A DNA stretch of 64,000 bases from Rariglobus hedericola (lineage in GTDB: Bacteria; Verrucomicrobiota; Verrucomicrobiia; Opitutales; Opitutaceae), in contig NZ_VMBG01000001.1 of NCBI RefSeq assembly GCF_007559335.1, positions 434,001 to 498,000 of the forward strand, written 5' to 3'. The position numbers and the translations under genes are program-made. The notes below the pieces were generated by a model. The model saw only the letters and a program-made list of their open reading frames with translations. It was not told where the DNA came from and did no database searches. Positions 56,917 to 64,000 of this stretch are shown piece by piece; position 1 is the stretch's first letter, and the number at the start of each line of letters is the position of its first letter.

Positions 56917-58587
56917 ATGCAATTGATTCCGCTCGGGGATTGTGCCGTTTTGGTGGTGCTCAAAGCCAAGACAACCACCGCTGCATTGGATGCCGTGACC
57001 AAACTGGCGCGCGCACTTAATGCTGCGACGTTGGCGGGTGTCACCGATATCGTGCCGGCCTTCACAACGGTCACGGTTCATTACGATCCGGCACGGGTCG
57101 CGCCGGGCGAAGGCACTCCGGTGGAGCGCGTGAGCGCGTGGATCAAAACCGTGCCGGCGGCACCGGCGGCAGTCCGTCGTAAACCAGCCGAAGTGACCGT
57201 GCCGGTGTGCTACGGCGGCGAACAAGGTCCGGACCTCGCCGTCGTGGCCGCGCATACTAAGCTGGTGGAAGCCGAAGTGATCCGCGTGCACAGCAAGGCC
57301 GTTTACCGCGTGGCGGCGGTGGGGTTTTCGCCGGGTTTTCCGTATTTGCTCGGCATGGCGCCGAGGCTTTCCACGCCACGGCGGGCGACTCCGCGCACTC
57401 TGGTGCCGGCCGGCAGTGTGGGCATCGGTGGTTCGCAAACGGGTGTTTACCCCTCGGCGACTCCGGGCGGGTGGGCGCTGATCGGCCGCACGCCGCTCCG
57501 GCTTTTCCGTCCCGAAAGCGAAGCCGCGCCCACTCTGCTCGAAGCGGGCGACACGGTGAAGTTTGTCCCGATCACCGAAAAACAGGCTGCTCAATTGGAG
57601 GAGCGTCCGGTTGTGTTGGCCGCCGCCAAAGTCACCAAATCGTCCGGCGTGTTCGAAGTGATCAAGACGGGTGTATTGACGACGGTTCAAGATATGGGCC
57701 GCAACGGTCGCCAGCATCACGGCATACCGGTGGGCGGACCGATGGATCGTCAGGCTGCGCGCGTGGCGAATCTGCTGCTCGGCAACGATGAAAACGAACC
57801 GCTGTTGGAAGTGACGTTGACCGGTCCAGTGTTGAAGTTTTTACGCGACACTTGGATAGCCGTGACCGGTTCGGCTGTTCGCGATGTGCCGGGCTGGCGT
57901 CCGTATCAGGTCAAGGCGGGGCAGGTGGTGTCGCTAGCCGAGCTCACGTGTGGAGCGCGCGCCTATGTCGCGGTCGCGGGTGGCTTGGAAATCGCCAACG
58001 TGCTCGGTGGCGCGGGCACGCTGTTGCGCGCCGGTGTGGGCGGCTGGAATGGTCGCGCGTTGCAAGCGGGCGACCGGATCGGAGCGAAGGCCGTCGTGTT
58101 TGAGACAACGGGCAGCTGGAGTGCGTCCGCCGAATTCAACGCGGCGACGGGGGCGGATGTGGTGGTGCGTTTTATGCGCGGCCCGCAATGGGACTGGTTT
58201 GCCGCCGCGAGCCGCCGCAGTTTTCTCTCGAAGACCTTTAAAGTCACGGCGCAGTCGGATCGTATGGGCATACGACTGGAAGGTTCGGCGCTCCGGCTTG
58301 AAGACGCGCGCGAACTGACCTCCGAAGGCGTCGGTTTTGGATCGGTGCAAGTGCCGCCTGACGGAAAGCCCATCGTGCTGATGGCCGACCGTCAGACCAT
58401 CGGCGGGTATCCAAAAATCGGACACGTGATCGCGGTGGATTTGCCGCGTCTTGCTCAGGCTCGCACGGGTGACCTCGTGCGATTTCATGAGATAAGCATC
58501 GATGAGGCGCAGGCGCTCTACCTCGCGCAAGAGCACGCCCTGGCGCTGCTGGGTGCAGGTGTGCGCAGCAAGTTGAAGCGTGGCTGA
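56917..58587 (+). CDS. pxpBC: 5-oxoprolinase subunits PxpB-PxpC fusion (KipI-KipA like)
   Basis: A 556-aa fusion of PxpB (KipI) and PxpC (KipA), which with PxpA hydrolyses 5-oxoproline (pyroglutamate) to glutamate with ATP. Residues ~1-225 are PxpB: IPLGDCAVLVVL near the start and VAAVGFSPGFPYLLGMAPRLSTPRRATPRT in the core. Residues ~245-556 are PxpC: FEVIKTGVLTTVQDMGRNGRQHHGIPVGGPMDRQAARVANLLLGN in part. The ATG at 56917 is chosen; ATG 56896 is also possible. The fused form is common. It overlaps pxpA closely, in one operon. Confidence 0.9.
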   Translation: MQLIPLGDCAVLVVLKAKTTTAALDAVTKLARALNAATLAGVTDIVPAFTTVTVHYDPARVAPGEGTPVERVSAWIKTVPAAPAAVRRKPAEVTVPVCYGGEQGPDLAVVAAHTKLVEAEVIRVHSKAVYRVAAVGFSPGFPYLLGMAPRLSTPRRATPRTLVPAGSVGIGGSQTGVYPSATPGGWALIGRTPLRLFRPESEAAPTLLEAGDTVKFVPITEKQAAQLEERPVVLAAAKVTKSSGVFEVIKTGVLTTVQDMGRNGRQHHGIPVGGPMDRQAARVANLLLGNDENEPLLEVTLTGPVLKFLRDTWIAVTGSAVRDVPGWRPYQVKAGQVVSLAELTCGARAYVAVAGGLEIANVLGGAGTLLRAGVGGWNGRALQAGDRIGAKAVVFETTGSWSASAEFNAATGADVVVRFMRGPQWDWFAAASRRSFLSKTFKVTAQSDRMGIRLEGSALRLEDARELTSEGVGFGSVQVPPDGKPIVLMADRQTIGGYPKIGHVIAVDLPRLAQARTGDLVRFHEISIDEAQALYLAQEHALALLGAGVRSKLKRG

Positions 58588-58591
58588 GGAC

Positions 58592-59344
58592 ATGATCGCG
58601 GCGATTGATTTGAACTGCGACCTGGGCGAGGGCGCGGGCAACGATGAGGCGCTGATGCCGCTGATTACCTCGGCGAACATTGCGTGCGCCGGACATGCGG
58701 GCGATGAGGGCACGATGCGGACAACAGTGCGCCTCGCCCTGCGTCACGGCGTGGCCGTCGGTGCGCATCCGGGCTTTGCGGATCGCGAGCAGTTTGGACG
58801 GCGTGAGCTGAGGTTAACTCCCGGCGAAATCGTCGCGTTGGTGCGTGAACAAGTGGAGTCGTTGCGCACCGTTGCGAAATCGGAAGGCGCGCGGGTGACC
58901 CATGTGAAACCGCATGGTGCGCTTTATAATTTGGCGGCCCGCGACGCATCCGTGGCGGCGGCGATTGCCGAGGCGGTGGCGGACATCGATGACCGTTTGT
59001 GGCTCTATGGATTGGCCGGCGGTGAGTTGTTGATTGCGGGGCGGGCGAGGGGGCTGCGAGTCGTGGCCGAGGTGTTTGCGGACCGGACTTATCAGGCGGA
59101 TGGTTCACTCACGCCGCGCAACCGGCCGGATGCGTTGGTCACCCGGACAGACGTGTCGATTCATCAAGTGCTGCGCATGGTTCGAGAAAGTCGCGTGAGG
59201 GCGACTGATGGAACCGATGTGGCCATCGTCGCCGATACGGTGTGTCTGCACGGAGATGGAGAACACGCGGTGGAGTTCGCCTGCGCACTGCGCGACGCCC
59301 TGCTGGGCAAGGGCATCGATGTGCGCTCTGCGTGCGTGGGTTAA
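58592..59344 (+). CDS. pxpA: 5-oxoprolinase subunit PxpA (LamB/YcsF family)
   Basis: A 250-aa PxpA protein from the ATG at 58592; a GTG at 58580 inside the end of pxpBC is the coupled alternative. The LamB/YcsF family motifs are clear: AIDLNCDLGEGAGNDEALMPLITSANIACAGHAGD, GAHPGFADREQFGRRE and VKPHGALYN, then DTVCLHGDGEHAVEFA. The active site binds 5-oxoproline and metal through the conserved Asp, His and Glu residues of these segments. Its last 4 bp overlap tail to tail with lgt. Together with pxpBC it forms a complete PxpABC set. Confidence 0.92.
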   Translation: MIAAIDLNCDLGEGAGNDEALMPLITSANIACAGHAGDEGTMRTTVRLALRHGVAVGAHPGFADREQFGRRELRLTPGEIVALVREQVESLRTVAKSEGARVTHVKPHGALYNLAARDASVAAAIAEAVADIDDRLWLYGLAGGELLIAGRARGLRVVAEVFADRTYQADGSLTPRNRPDALVTRTDVSIHQVLRMVRESRVRATDGTDVAIVADTVCLHGDGEHAVEFACALRDALLGKGIDVRSACVG

Positions 59345-60186
59345 GCCTGGGGCTTGACCGGAGGTGCCGCGTGCGGCTTGCGCAGAATTAAAACCAGTCC
59401 GACGCCGATCAGGAAAATCGAATAAAAGGTTCCGCGGCTCAGTCCCATGATCAGGGCGATGCCTTCGTCGGGTTCGCGGAACAGTTCTCCGAACATGCGA
59501 ACAACGGCGTAGGCGATGAGAAATTCACCGGCGAGGCGGCCGGGTTGGCGCCGGACGACATCGGTGCGCCAGAAACGCCATTGCACGAAGGCCAGCAACA
59601 ACGCGCCTTCTAACGCGGCCTCATAAAGCTGCGATGGGTGGCGAGGCGGGATCAGCGCCACAGGAGCGCCCTCGGGTGCGCTGGACGGAAAAATGACCGC
59701 CCAGGCCACGTTGGTCACCTTGCCCCACAACTCGCCATTGATGAAGTTGGCGATGCGCCCGAGCATGAGACCGAGTGGCGCCACGGACACGATCAAGTCG
59801 GACAGGTGGAGGAAGGGCAGTTTGCGATTGCGAGCAAACCAAGCCATGGCCAGCGCGACACCGATAAAACCGCCATGGCTCGCCATGCCGCCTTCCCATA
59901 CGCGAAAGATCGCAAACGGATCTTCGCCCAGTGTGCGCCAGCCCTCGTAAAGTAGAAACGAGCCGAGGCGGCCGCCGACCATTACGCCCACGACGATTGC
60001 GATGATGAAATCAGAAATCTGAACCGAAGGCAGCCTGGAGCGTCCGGCCTTCGCATAGACATGCAATAAACCTGCACCGCCGACGAAACCCAGCAGGTAG
60101 GCGAGCCCGTAATAGCGAATACCGAATGTATCACTAAACTGGATAACAAAGGGGCTGAGGTTGTGGACCCAATAGGCGAGGAACAT
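59341..60186 (-). CDS. lgt: Prolipoprotein diacylglyceryl transferase
   Basis: A 281-aa inner-membrane enzyme that transfers diacylglycerol from phosphatidylglycerol to the lipobox cysteine. The conserved signature GRIANFINGELWGK is intact, with HGGFIG around residue 105 (catalytic His region) and FGIRYYGLAYLLGF near the N-terminus. About seven transmembrane helices. The presence of several predicted lipoproteins in this window (225- and 168-aa) fits an active lipoprotein pathway. It is convergent with pxpA and overlaps it by 4 bp, apparently without a terminator between. Confidence 0.96.
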   Translation of the reverse strand: MFLAYWVHNLSPFVIQFSDTFGIRYYGLAYLLGFVGGAGLLHVYAKAGRSRLPSVQISDFIIAIVVGVMVGGRLGSFLLYEGWRTLGEDPFAIFRVWEGGMASHGGFIGVALAMAWFARNRKLPFLHLSDLIVSVAPLGLMLGRIANFINGELWGKVTNVAWAVIFPSSAPEGAPVALIPPRHPSQLYEAALEGALLLAFVQWRFWRTDVVRRQPGRLAGEFLIAYAVVRMFGELFREPDEGIALIMGLSRGTFYSIFLIGVGLVLILRKPHAAPPVKPQA

Positions 60187-60325
60187 GGCGTGCGATGGAG
60201 GTGCGGGAACGATACGGCCACATCTGTGTCTTTGGCCGCTTATGTTATGATCTGACGCAATCGAGTGTAGTTGGCTGGCGCGATTTACGAATTAAAAGTG
60301 AAAGCGAGATTTCCGGTTATTGCCC

Positions 60326-60354
60326 TTGACCGTTAGAGACTGTAAAAAAATACT
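60326..60354 (+). promoter_or_regulatory. Putative sigma-70 promoter of the PEGA-like lipoprotein gene
   Basis: TTGACC (60326-60331), a 17-bp spacer, then AATACT (60349-60354): one base off consensus in the -35 box and two off in the -10 box. It lies 34 bp upstream of the ATG at 60388. There is a TTG at 60373 but the lipobox supports the ATG. Confidence 0.6.
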
Positions 60355-60387
60355 CACATCAGTTCATTCCCCTTGAATCTTACCCTC

Positions 60388-60894
60388 ATGAAATTCCGAT
60401 TTGCAGTGCCGGCCTTGCTGGCTGGTTGTGTTCTAGCATTTTCCTCTGGTTGCGCCGTGATGAGCAAAGGCCGCTCGCAGACGGTCGTGGTTCGCACGAG
60501 CCCCGAAGGCGCCACTGGTCTGATCAACGGTATCGAGGTCGGCAAGACCCCGTTCAAAATCGACCTTAACCGCAACTCTGCGTATTCGATCGACCTTCGC
60601 AAAGCCGGTTACGAAAACTCGGCCGCCGTCATTCTTCCGGTTGCGAATGAATTCGAGAAAAACACTTTCCGCTGGGGCGTCGATTATGACCTCGGTGCGA
60701 TGACCGATCTTTCTCCGAGCGAGCTCAACGTGAATCTCAAGCCCGTGATGCCTGCGGTTGATGCCGGTGGCGACCGTTTCCAAGAGATGACCTATCGCGT
60801 GCTGCAGGCCGATGCCATGCTCGCCGCCAAGGAGATCACTCCGGCTGACCATAAGTATATCGTCTCCGAGATCGTGAAGTTCTACACGAACTGA
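60388..60894 (+). CDS. Lipoprotein with PEGA-like domain
   Basis: A 168-aa predicted lipoprotein: MKFRFAVPALLAGCVLAFSSGC has a lipobox with Cys at about residue 22. It continues with a PEGA-type strand (VVRTSPEGATGLINGIEVGKTPFKIDLNRNSAYSIDLRKAGY), a beta-sandwich found in many surface lipoproteins. The C-terminal ~60 residues are helix-rich (YRVLQADAMLAAKEITPADHKYIVSEIVKFY). A good putative promoter lies upstream and a strong hairpin downstream, so it is monocistronic. Ligand unknown. Confidence 0.85.
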   Translation: MKFRFAVPALLAGCVLAFSSGCAVMSKGRSQTVVVRTSPEGATGLINGIEVGKTPFKIDLNRNSAYSIDLRKAGYENSAAVILPVANEFEKNTFRWGVDYDLGAMTDLSPSELNVNLKPVMPAVDAGGDRFQEMTYRVLQADAMLAAKEITPADHKYIVSEIVKFYTN

Positions 60895-60909
60895 GTCCTT
60901 TAAAATCCG

Positions 60910-60949
60910 GCCCGGGTAGTTGCGCTTCTCCGAAGTGCGATACCCGGGC
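60910..60949. terminator. Extended hairpin after the PEGA-like lipoprotein gene
   Basis: A 9-bp stem GCCCGGGTA/TACCCGGGC (60910-60918 with 60941-60949) is continued inward by GCGCTTC/GAAGTGC, giving a long hairpin with a TCC loop. No strong T-run follows, so it may be a weak terminator or an mRNA-stabilising hairpin. Confidence 0.6.
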
Positions 60950-61017
60950 TAATTGTGTGCGGAGGACGACGATGGGACTTGCCCACGCTGCGGCCGACGG
61001 GCCTAGTTTTCATCTGA

Positions 61018-62124
61018 ATGAGTGAACTTAAACGCACGCCTTTGCGGGATTTCCATGCAGCCCACGGGGCCCGCCTGGTAGACTTTGCCGGTTGGGAAAT
61101 GCCGGTTCAATACCGCTCGATTCTTGAGGAGCATAAAGCCGTGCGCCGGACCGCCGGCTTGTTCGATGTGAGTCACATGGGCGAGGTCGACGTTAAGGGG
61201 CCCGAGGCACTGCGTTTCTTGAACAACCTCGTCACGAATGACGTGGCGAAACTGTTTCCCGGCCGCGTGCTTTATTCACCCATGTGTTATCCCAACGGTG
61301 GTGTGGTGGACGACCTCCTCGTCTACATGCGCGCTCCCGAGGATTATTTTCTCTGCATCAACGCCGGCAATATCGACAAGGATATCGCCTGGATTCTTGA
61401 GCAGGCCAAGGGCTTTGATGTGCAGATCACGGATCGTTCCGATGATTACGCACTGCTCGCCGTTCAGGGCCCGACGGCAGTGGCCATCGTGCAATCGCTC
61501 ACAGGTGCGAAGCTCGACCGCATCGGTTACTACCATTTTGCCGAGGGAACGGTCGCCGGTATTCAATGCCTGATCAGCCGCACCGGTTACACGGGCGAGG
61601 ATGGCTTTGAGCTCTATCATCCGGCCGGTGATGCCGTCTCTTTGGCCGAGGCCATTGTCAAGGCGGGTGCCGCCCACGGGCTCGAACTGACCGGACTGGG
61701 CGCGCGCGACAGCTTGCGTCTGGAGGCCGGTTATCCGCTCTACGGCCACGAAATCACCGCAGACATTTCTCCGCTCACAGCGGGTCTGGGCTGGACGGTG
61801 AAACTCGCCAAGGAAGCCGGCTTTATCGGCCGTGATGCGCTGCTTGCCGAGAAGACCAACGGTGCGGCCAACAAAGTCGTGTTTTTCAAGACCGGCGACC
61901 GTCGTATCGTTCGCGCGGATACTCCGGTGCTTGGTGTGGATGGCATGGTGGTCGGCAAGGTGCTTTCGGGCACGCTTTCGCCGGTGCTTAACGAAGCCAT
62001 CGGCTCCGCGCTGGTCACCACCGCGGCATCGGCCGGTCCGCTCTCCGTGGATATACGCGGCACCCTGATCAACTTGCAGCTGGTCAAACCTCCCTTCGTA
62101 GAACTAAAAAAACCTTCATCATGA
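61018..62124 (+). CDS. gcvT: Glycine cleavage system T protein (aminomethyltransferase)
   Basis: A 368-aa tetrahydrofolate-dependent aminomethyltransferase that releases ammonia and forms methylene-THF from the H-protein-bound aminomethyl group. Motifs: TPLRDFHAAHGARLVDFAGWEMPVQY at the start, VSHMGEVDVKGPEA, MCYPNGGVVDDLLVYM (catalytic Asp region), SRTGYTGEDGFELY and GLGARDSLRLEAGYPLYGHEI. Its stop overlaps the gcvH start by ATGA. It is followed by gcvH and then a terminator, with no gcvP, so the P protein is encoded elsewhere. Confidence 0.96.
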   Translation: MSELKRTPLRDFHAAHGARLVDFAGWEMPVQYRSILEEHKAVRRTAGLFDVSHMGEVDVKGPEALRFLNNLVTNDVAKLFPGRVLYSPMCYPNGGVVDDLLVYMRAPEDYFLCINAGNIDKDIAWILEQAKGFDVQITDRSDDYALLAVQGPTAVAIVQSLTGAKLDRIGYYHFAEGTVAGIQCLISRTGYTGEDGFELYHPAGDAVSLAEAIVKAGAAHGLELTGLGARDSLRLEAGYPLYGHEITADISPLTAGLGWTVKLAKEAGFIGRDALLAEKTNGAANKVVFFKTGDRRIVRADTPVLGVDGMVVGKVLSGTLSPVLNEAIGSALVTTAASAGPLSVDIRGTLINLQLVKPPFVELKKPSS

Positions 62125-62504
62125 GCAACGTCCCCGCCGATCTCCGTTACGCCAAGTCCCACGAATGGTTAAAGCCTGCCTCTGATGGCACGGCCACGGT
62201 CGGAATCACCGACTACGCGCAGAACAGTCTGGGCGACATCACCTACGTGCAGCTCCCCAAAGTGGGCACCGTTTTCGCCGCCGGCCAGGTCTTCGGCGTC
62301 GTCGAGTCGGTGAAAGCCGCCTCCGATCTTTATCTGCCGGTCGCCGGTGAAGTGATCGAGGTCAACACGGCGCTCGATTCCGCTCCCGAGACCGTCAATC
62401 AGGACGCCTACGGCGCGGGCTGGATTCTCAAACTGAAGCTCACGGCACCGGATTCCGTCAACGGACTGCTCGATGCAGCGGCCTACGAAAAAGCGATCGC
62501 CTGA
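62121..62504 (+). CDS. gcvH: Glycine cleavage system H protein
   Basis: A 127-aa lipoyl carrier protein. The start ATG overlaps the gcvT stop. The lipoyl-lysine motif is GVVESVKAASDLY with Lys65. The rest (RYAKSHEWLKPASDGTATVGITDYAQNSLGDITYVQLPKVG, and YGAGWILKLKLTAPDSVNGLLDAAAYEKAI in parts) is canonical. It shuttles the aminomethyl intermediate between P and T proteins. A strong terminator ends the gcvTH operon. Confidence 0.97.
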   Translation: MSNVPADLRYAKSHEWLKPASDGTATVGITDYAQNSLGDITYVQLPKVGTVFAAGQVFGVVESVKAASDLYLPVAGEVIEVNTALDSAPETVNQDAYGAGWILKLKLTAPDSVNGLLDAAAYEKAIA

Positions 62505-62524
62505 TCAGCTGGTTAATCCCGCAC

Positions 62525-62559
62525 AAAAAAGCCCGGATCGATTCGATCCGGGCTTTTTT
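62525..62559. terminator. Rho-independent terminator of gcvTH
   Basis: A 16-bp near-palindromic stem (62525-62540 with 62544-62559, AAAAAAGCCCGGATCG) and 3-base loop, followed by T. It also lies downstream of the convergent DUF5069 gene and could serve both. Confidence 0.92.
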
Positions 62560-62612
62560 ATGTCCAGGCGGGTTCAGGTTTAATGAACGGACTGGCTTGG
62601 GCGTCCTTTATT

Positions 62613-63146
62613 TTAAAAGACTCCGCTGCTGCGACGGACGGCCCAGTCGATGATGGCTGCGTCGTTGCCATCGAAACGCCAGACGAGGTTCAGGAATTCG
62701 GCCGGGTGAATGTCATTCGCCATGAAAAATTTACGGTCACCTCCGCAGGCATACATCGTGGAGGAACGGAGTTCGCCGCGGAGTTTGGCGCGGGCCTTGG
62801 GAATGATGCGAGGGAGCCATTCGATACCTTCGGCGGTGGCGTTTTTGGCCGGCCAGGTGTCGGGATCGGCGATCACGCCTGTAGGCTGGCCATGTTGGAC
62901 GTTGAGGAAGTAATCACGGCGCACGTATTCGATGCCGAGAGCGATGTCGTAGCCGGGTTCGCCTTCGTAGTTGGTCTGGTCCTCGGCGTAGTCGTAGATG
63001 TGCTGCGCGGTGATGCCGTTGCTGGCGAGCCAGGCATTTTCATCGGCGGTGAAATAAGTATCGGCGCCGCGTTGGCCGGAGGCGTAGAGGCTTACGGCCT
63101 TGTCATAAAGTGCGCGAAAGGTTTTGGCGAAAGTGTAGTGGGTCAT
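62613..63146 (-). CDS. DUF5069 family protein
   Basis: A 177-aa soluble protein of the DUF5069 type, seen mostly in Verrucomicrobia, Planctomycetes and relatives. Recognisable segments are LPRIIPKARAKLRGELRSSTMYACGGDRKFFMANDIHPAEFLNLVWRFDGND, shown in parts, including a GGDRKF strand and the DIHPAEFL helix. There is no signal peptide. Biochemical function unknown. It stands alone and is convergent with gcvTH. Confidence 0.87.
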   Translation of the reverse strand: MTHYTFAKTFRALYDKAVSLYASGQRGADTYFTADENAWLASNGITAQHIYDYAEDQTNYEGEPGYDIALGIEYVRRDYFLNVQHGQPTGVIADPDTWPAKNATAEGIEWLPRIIPKARAKLRGELRSSTMYACGGDRKFFMANDIHPAEFLNLVWRFDGNDAAIIDWAVRRSSGVF

Positions 63147-63243
63147 GAGATGGAAAAGTGGAGTGAGTTTAACGCAGGGGCGCTAAGACGCAAAGCGACC
63201 GCTGAGAAAAATCAGACGCCGGCAGTGCGTCAGGCGAACCGCT

Positions 63244-64000
63244 TCAGCGCTTCCTGGAGTTTTTAGGCTTTTTAGCCTTGGACGGCTTGGAAGGTTTGGA
63301 TGCCTTGCCCGAGCTGAAAGTTTTTTTCTTCGGGATCGGCACCGAAGGATGCGGTGACGGTTTGTCCATCGGAAGGGCTGAAACCGGAGCGCTTCCGCCG
63401 GAACCTGCGGGGCGGAAATCGATCAAGCGCTTGAAGCGATCCACTTTCTCAACCGCAACATCGAGGTGCGCTGCCAGTTGGTAGGTGTTCTTCGTGCGAC
63501 GTCCGATCAAGGCATCGCCGGCGTTGTTGATCGTGTAAACATCGTCGGACAGCACGGACATCGGGATGAAACCGAACGTCATCGATTCGGTGAGCTCGAC
63601 GAAAAGACCGTTGGGGCGCACGTCGGTGATGACGGCGGCGAAGGTGGATTTCTTTTCCTTGGCGAGTTCGCGCTCGAAGAACTCCAGCAGCTTGATTTTG
63701 ACGCTCTCGCGCTCGGCCTCCGTGGAGTTGATTTCGGTCTGGCTCAGGTGTTCGCCGAGCGTGTCCATCTTGGCGGCGCTGTAACCGTAGTTGTAATTGG
63801 CGGGAGCCTTTTGACCTTCGTGCTTGATCAGGTAGTGATCGAAAACGCGGTGGACAACCAAGTCGGAGTAGCGACGGATCGGCGAGGTAAAGTGCGTGTA
63901 ATCGTTTTTCGCGAGGCCGTAGTGTCCGTCGGGCGAGCCGCGGTAGGCGGCTTTTTTAAGGCTGCGTAGAAGTTGAGTGCGCAACGTGTAGCCCTGCGGA
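63244..64000 (-). CDS. rnr: Ribonuclease R, C-terminal part (cut by the window end)
   Basis: The 3' end of an RNase R (RNase II/R family). Visible are the end of the catalytic RNB domain (FTSPIRRYSDLVVHR, typical of the family) and the S1 RNA-binding domain (FAAVITDVRPNGLFVELTESMTFGFIPMSVL). A Lys/Ser/Pro-rich basic tail follows (KKKTFSSGKASKPSKPSK), as in many RNase R proteins that bind structured RNA. The reading frame continues through base 64000, so the start lies outside the window. Frame at the edge reads PQGYTLRTQLLRSL. Confidence 0.93.
   Translation of the reverse strand, partial: PQGYTLRTQLLRSLKKAAYRGSPDGHYGLAKNDYTHFTSPIRRYSDLVVHRVFDHYLIKHEGQKAPANYNYGYSAAKMDTLGEHLSQTEINSTEAERESVKIKLLEFFERELAKEKKSTFAAVITDVRPNGLFVELTESMTFGFIPMSVLSDDVYTINNAGDALIGRRTKNTYQLAAHLDVAVEKVDRFKRLIDFRPAGSGGSAPVSALPMDKPSPHPSVPIPKKKTFSSGKASKPSKPSKAKKPKNSRKR

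Noticed and set aside
60895-61017. A glycine riboswitch upstream of gcvT
   Set aside because: The leader is only about 120 bases, contains the hairpin at 60910-60949, and shows no tandem aptamer core that I can recognise.

Overview
The window is a stretch of ordinary high-GC bacterial chromosome with no phage, transposon or CRISPR content. Gene style suggests a Verrucomicrobium of the Opitutus/Opitutaceae type: many secreted proteins, FG-GAP repeat and DUF5069 proteins, ResB/CcsA cytochrome c maturation, a Bacteroidetes/Verrucomicrobia-like thi operon and LacI-linked glycan genes. This assignment is an inference from gene content, not from a marker gene.

Layout. 0-5.2 kb: secreted trypsin-like protease, a secreted unknown and an 11-repeat FG-GAP protein, in one operon. 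5.2-7.7 kb: tRNA-Arg(ACG), hibernation factor HPF, an SDR oxidoreductase and an RluA-type pseudouridine synthase. 7.7-14.4 kb: a five-gene minus-strand signalling operon (response regulator, CHASE3-GAF hybrid kinase with three receivers, CheR, CheB, receiver-kinase) without chemoreceptor, CheA or CheW. 14.4-19.6 kb: lone hisF, a 593-aa protein of unknown function, rpmA/rplU, and two envelope-type unknowns. 19.8-30.8 kb: MFS transporter, 3-methyladenine glycosylase, DUF3108 protein, a fused MBL exonuclease/ATP-dependent DNA ligase, DoxX, zinc-ribbon protein, AI-2E-family permease, UvrA-family protein and DedA. 30.9-37.5 kb: a TPP riboswitch followed by a seven-gene thiamin operon, thiC-thiS-tenI-like-thiE-thiG-thiH-thiF/rhodanese, with mostly overlapping genes. 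37.5-44.7 kb: a LacI-regulator locus with a large secreted glycoside hydrolase-like protein and an SGNH esterase-like protein that share a C-terminal domain. 44.8-52.98 kb: DNA polymerase IV, DUF4142 protein, alpha/beta hydrolase, HDOD protein, a multiply frameshifted RibA-like pseudogene, amidohydrolase, RidA and N-acetylglutamate synthase. 53-60.2 kb: cytochrome c maturation (lipoprotein-resB-ccsA), 5-oxoprolinase (pxpBC fusion, pxpA) and lgt. 60.3-64 kb: a PEGA-like lipoprotein, gcvT-gcvH, a DUF5069 protein and the 3' part of rnr, cut by the window end.

The thi operon has what it needs for the pyrimidine branch (ThiC), the thiazole branch (ThiS, ThiF-like, ThiG, ThiH) and coupling (ThiE); no ThiD is present here. 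I found no clearly new defence or mobile system. The items most worth a second look are the domain shared by the two neighbouring secreted glycan proteins, the exonuclease-ligase fusion without its usual Lhr helicase neighbour, the decayed two-domain RibA-like gene, the CheB/CheR-kinase operon and the orphan 593-aa protein. Start codons were re-chosen where the longest open frame clearly ran past the conserved N-terminus.
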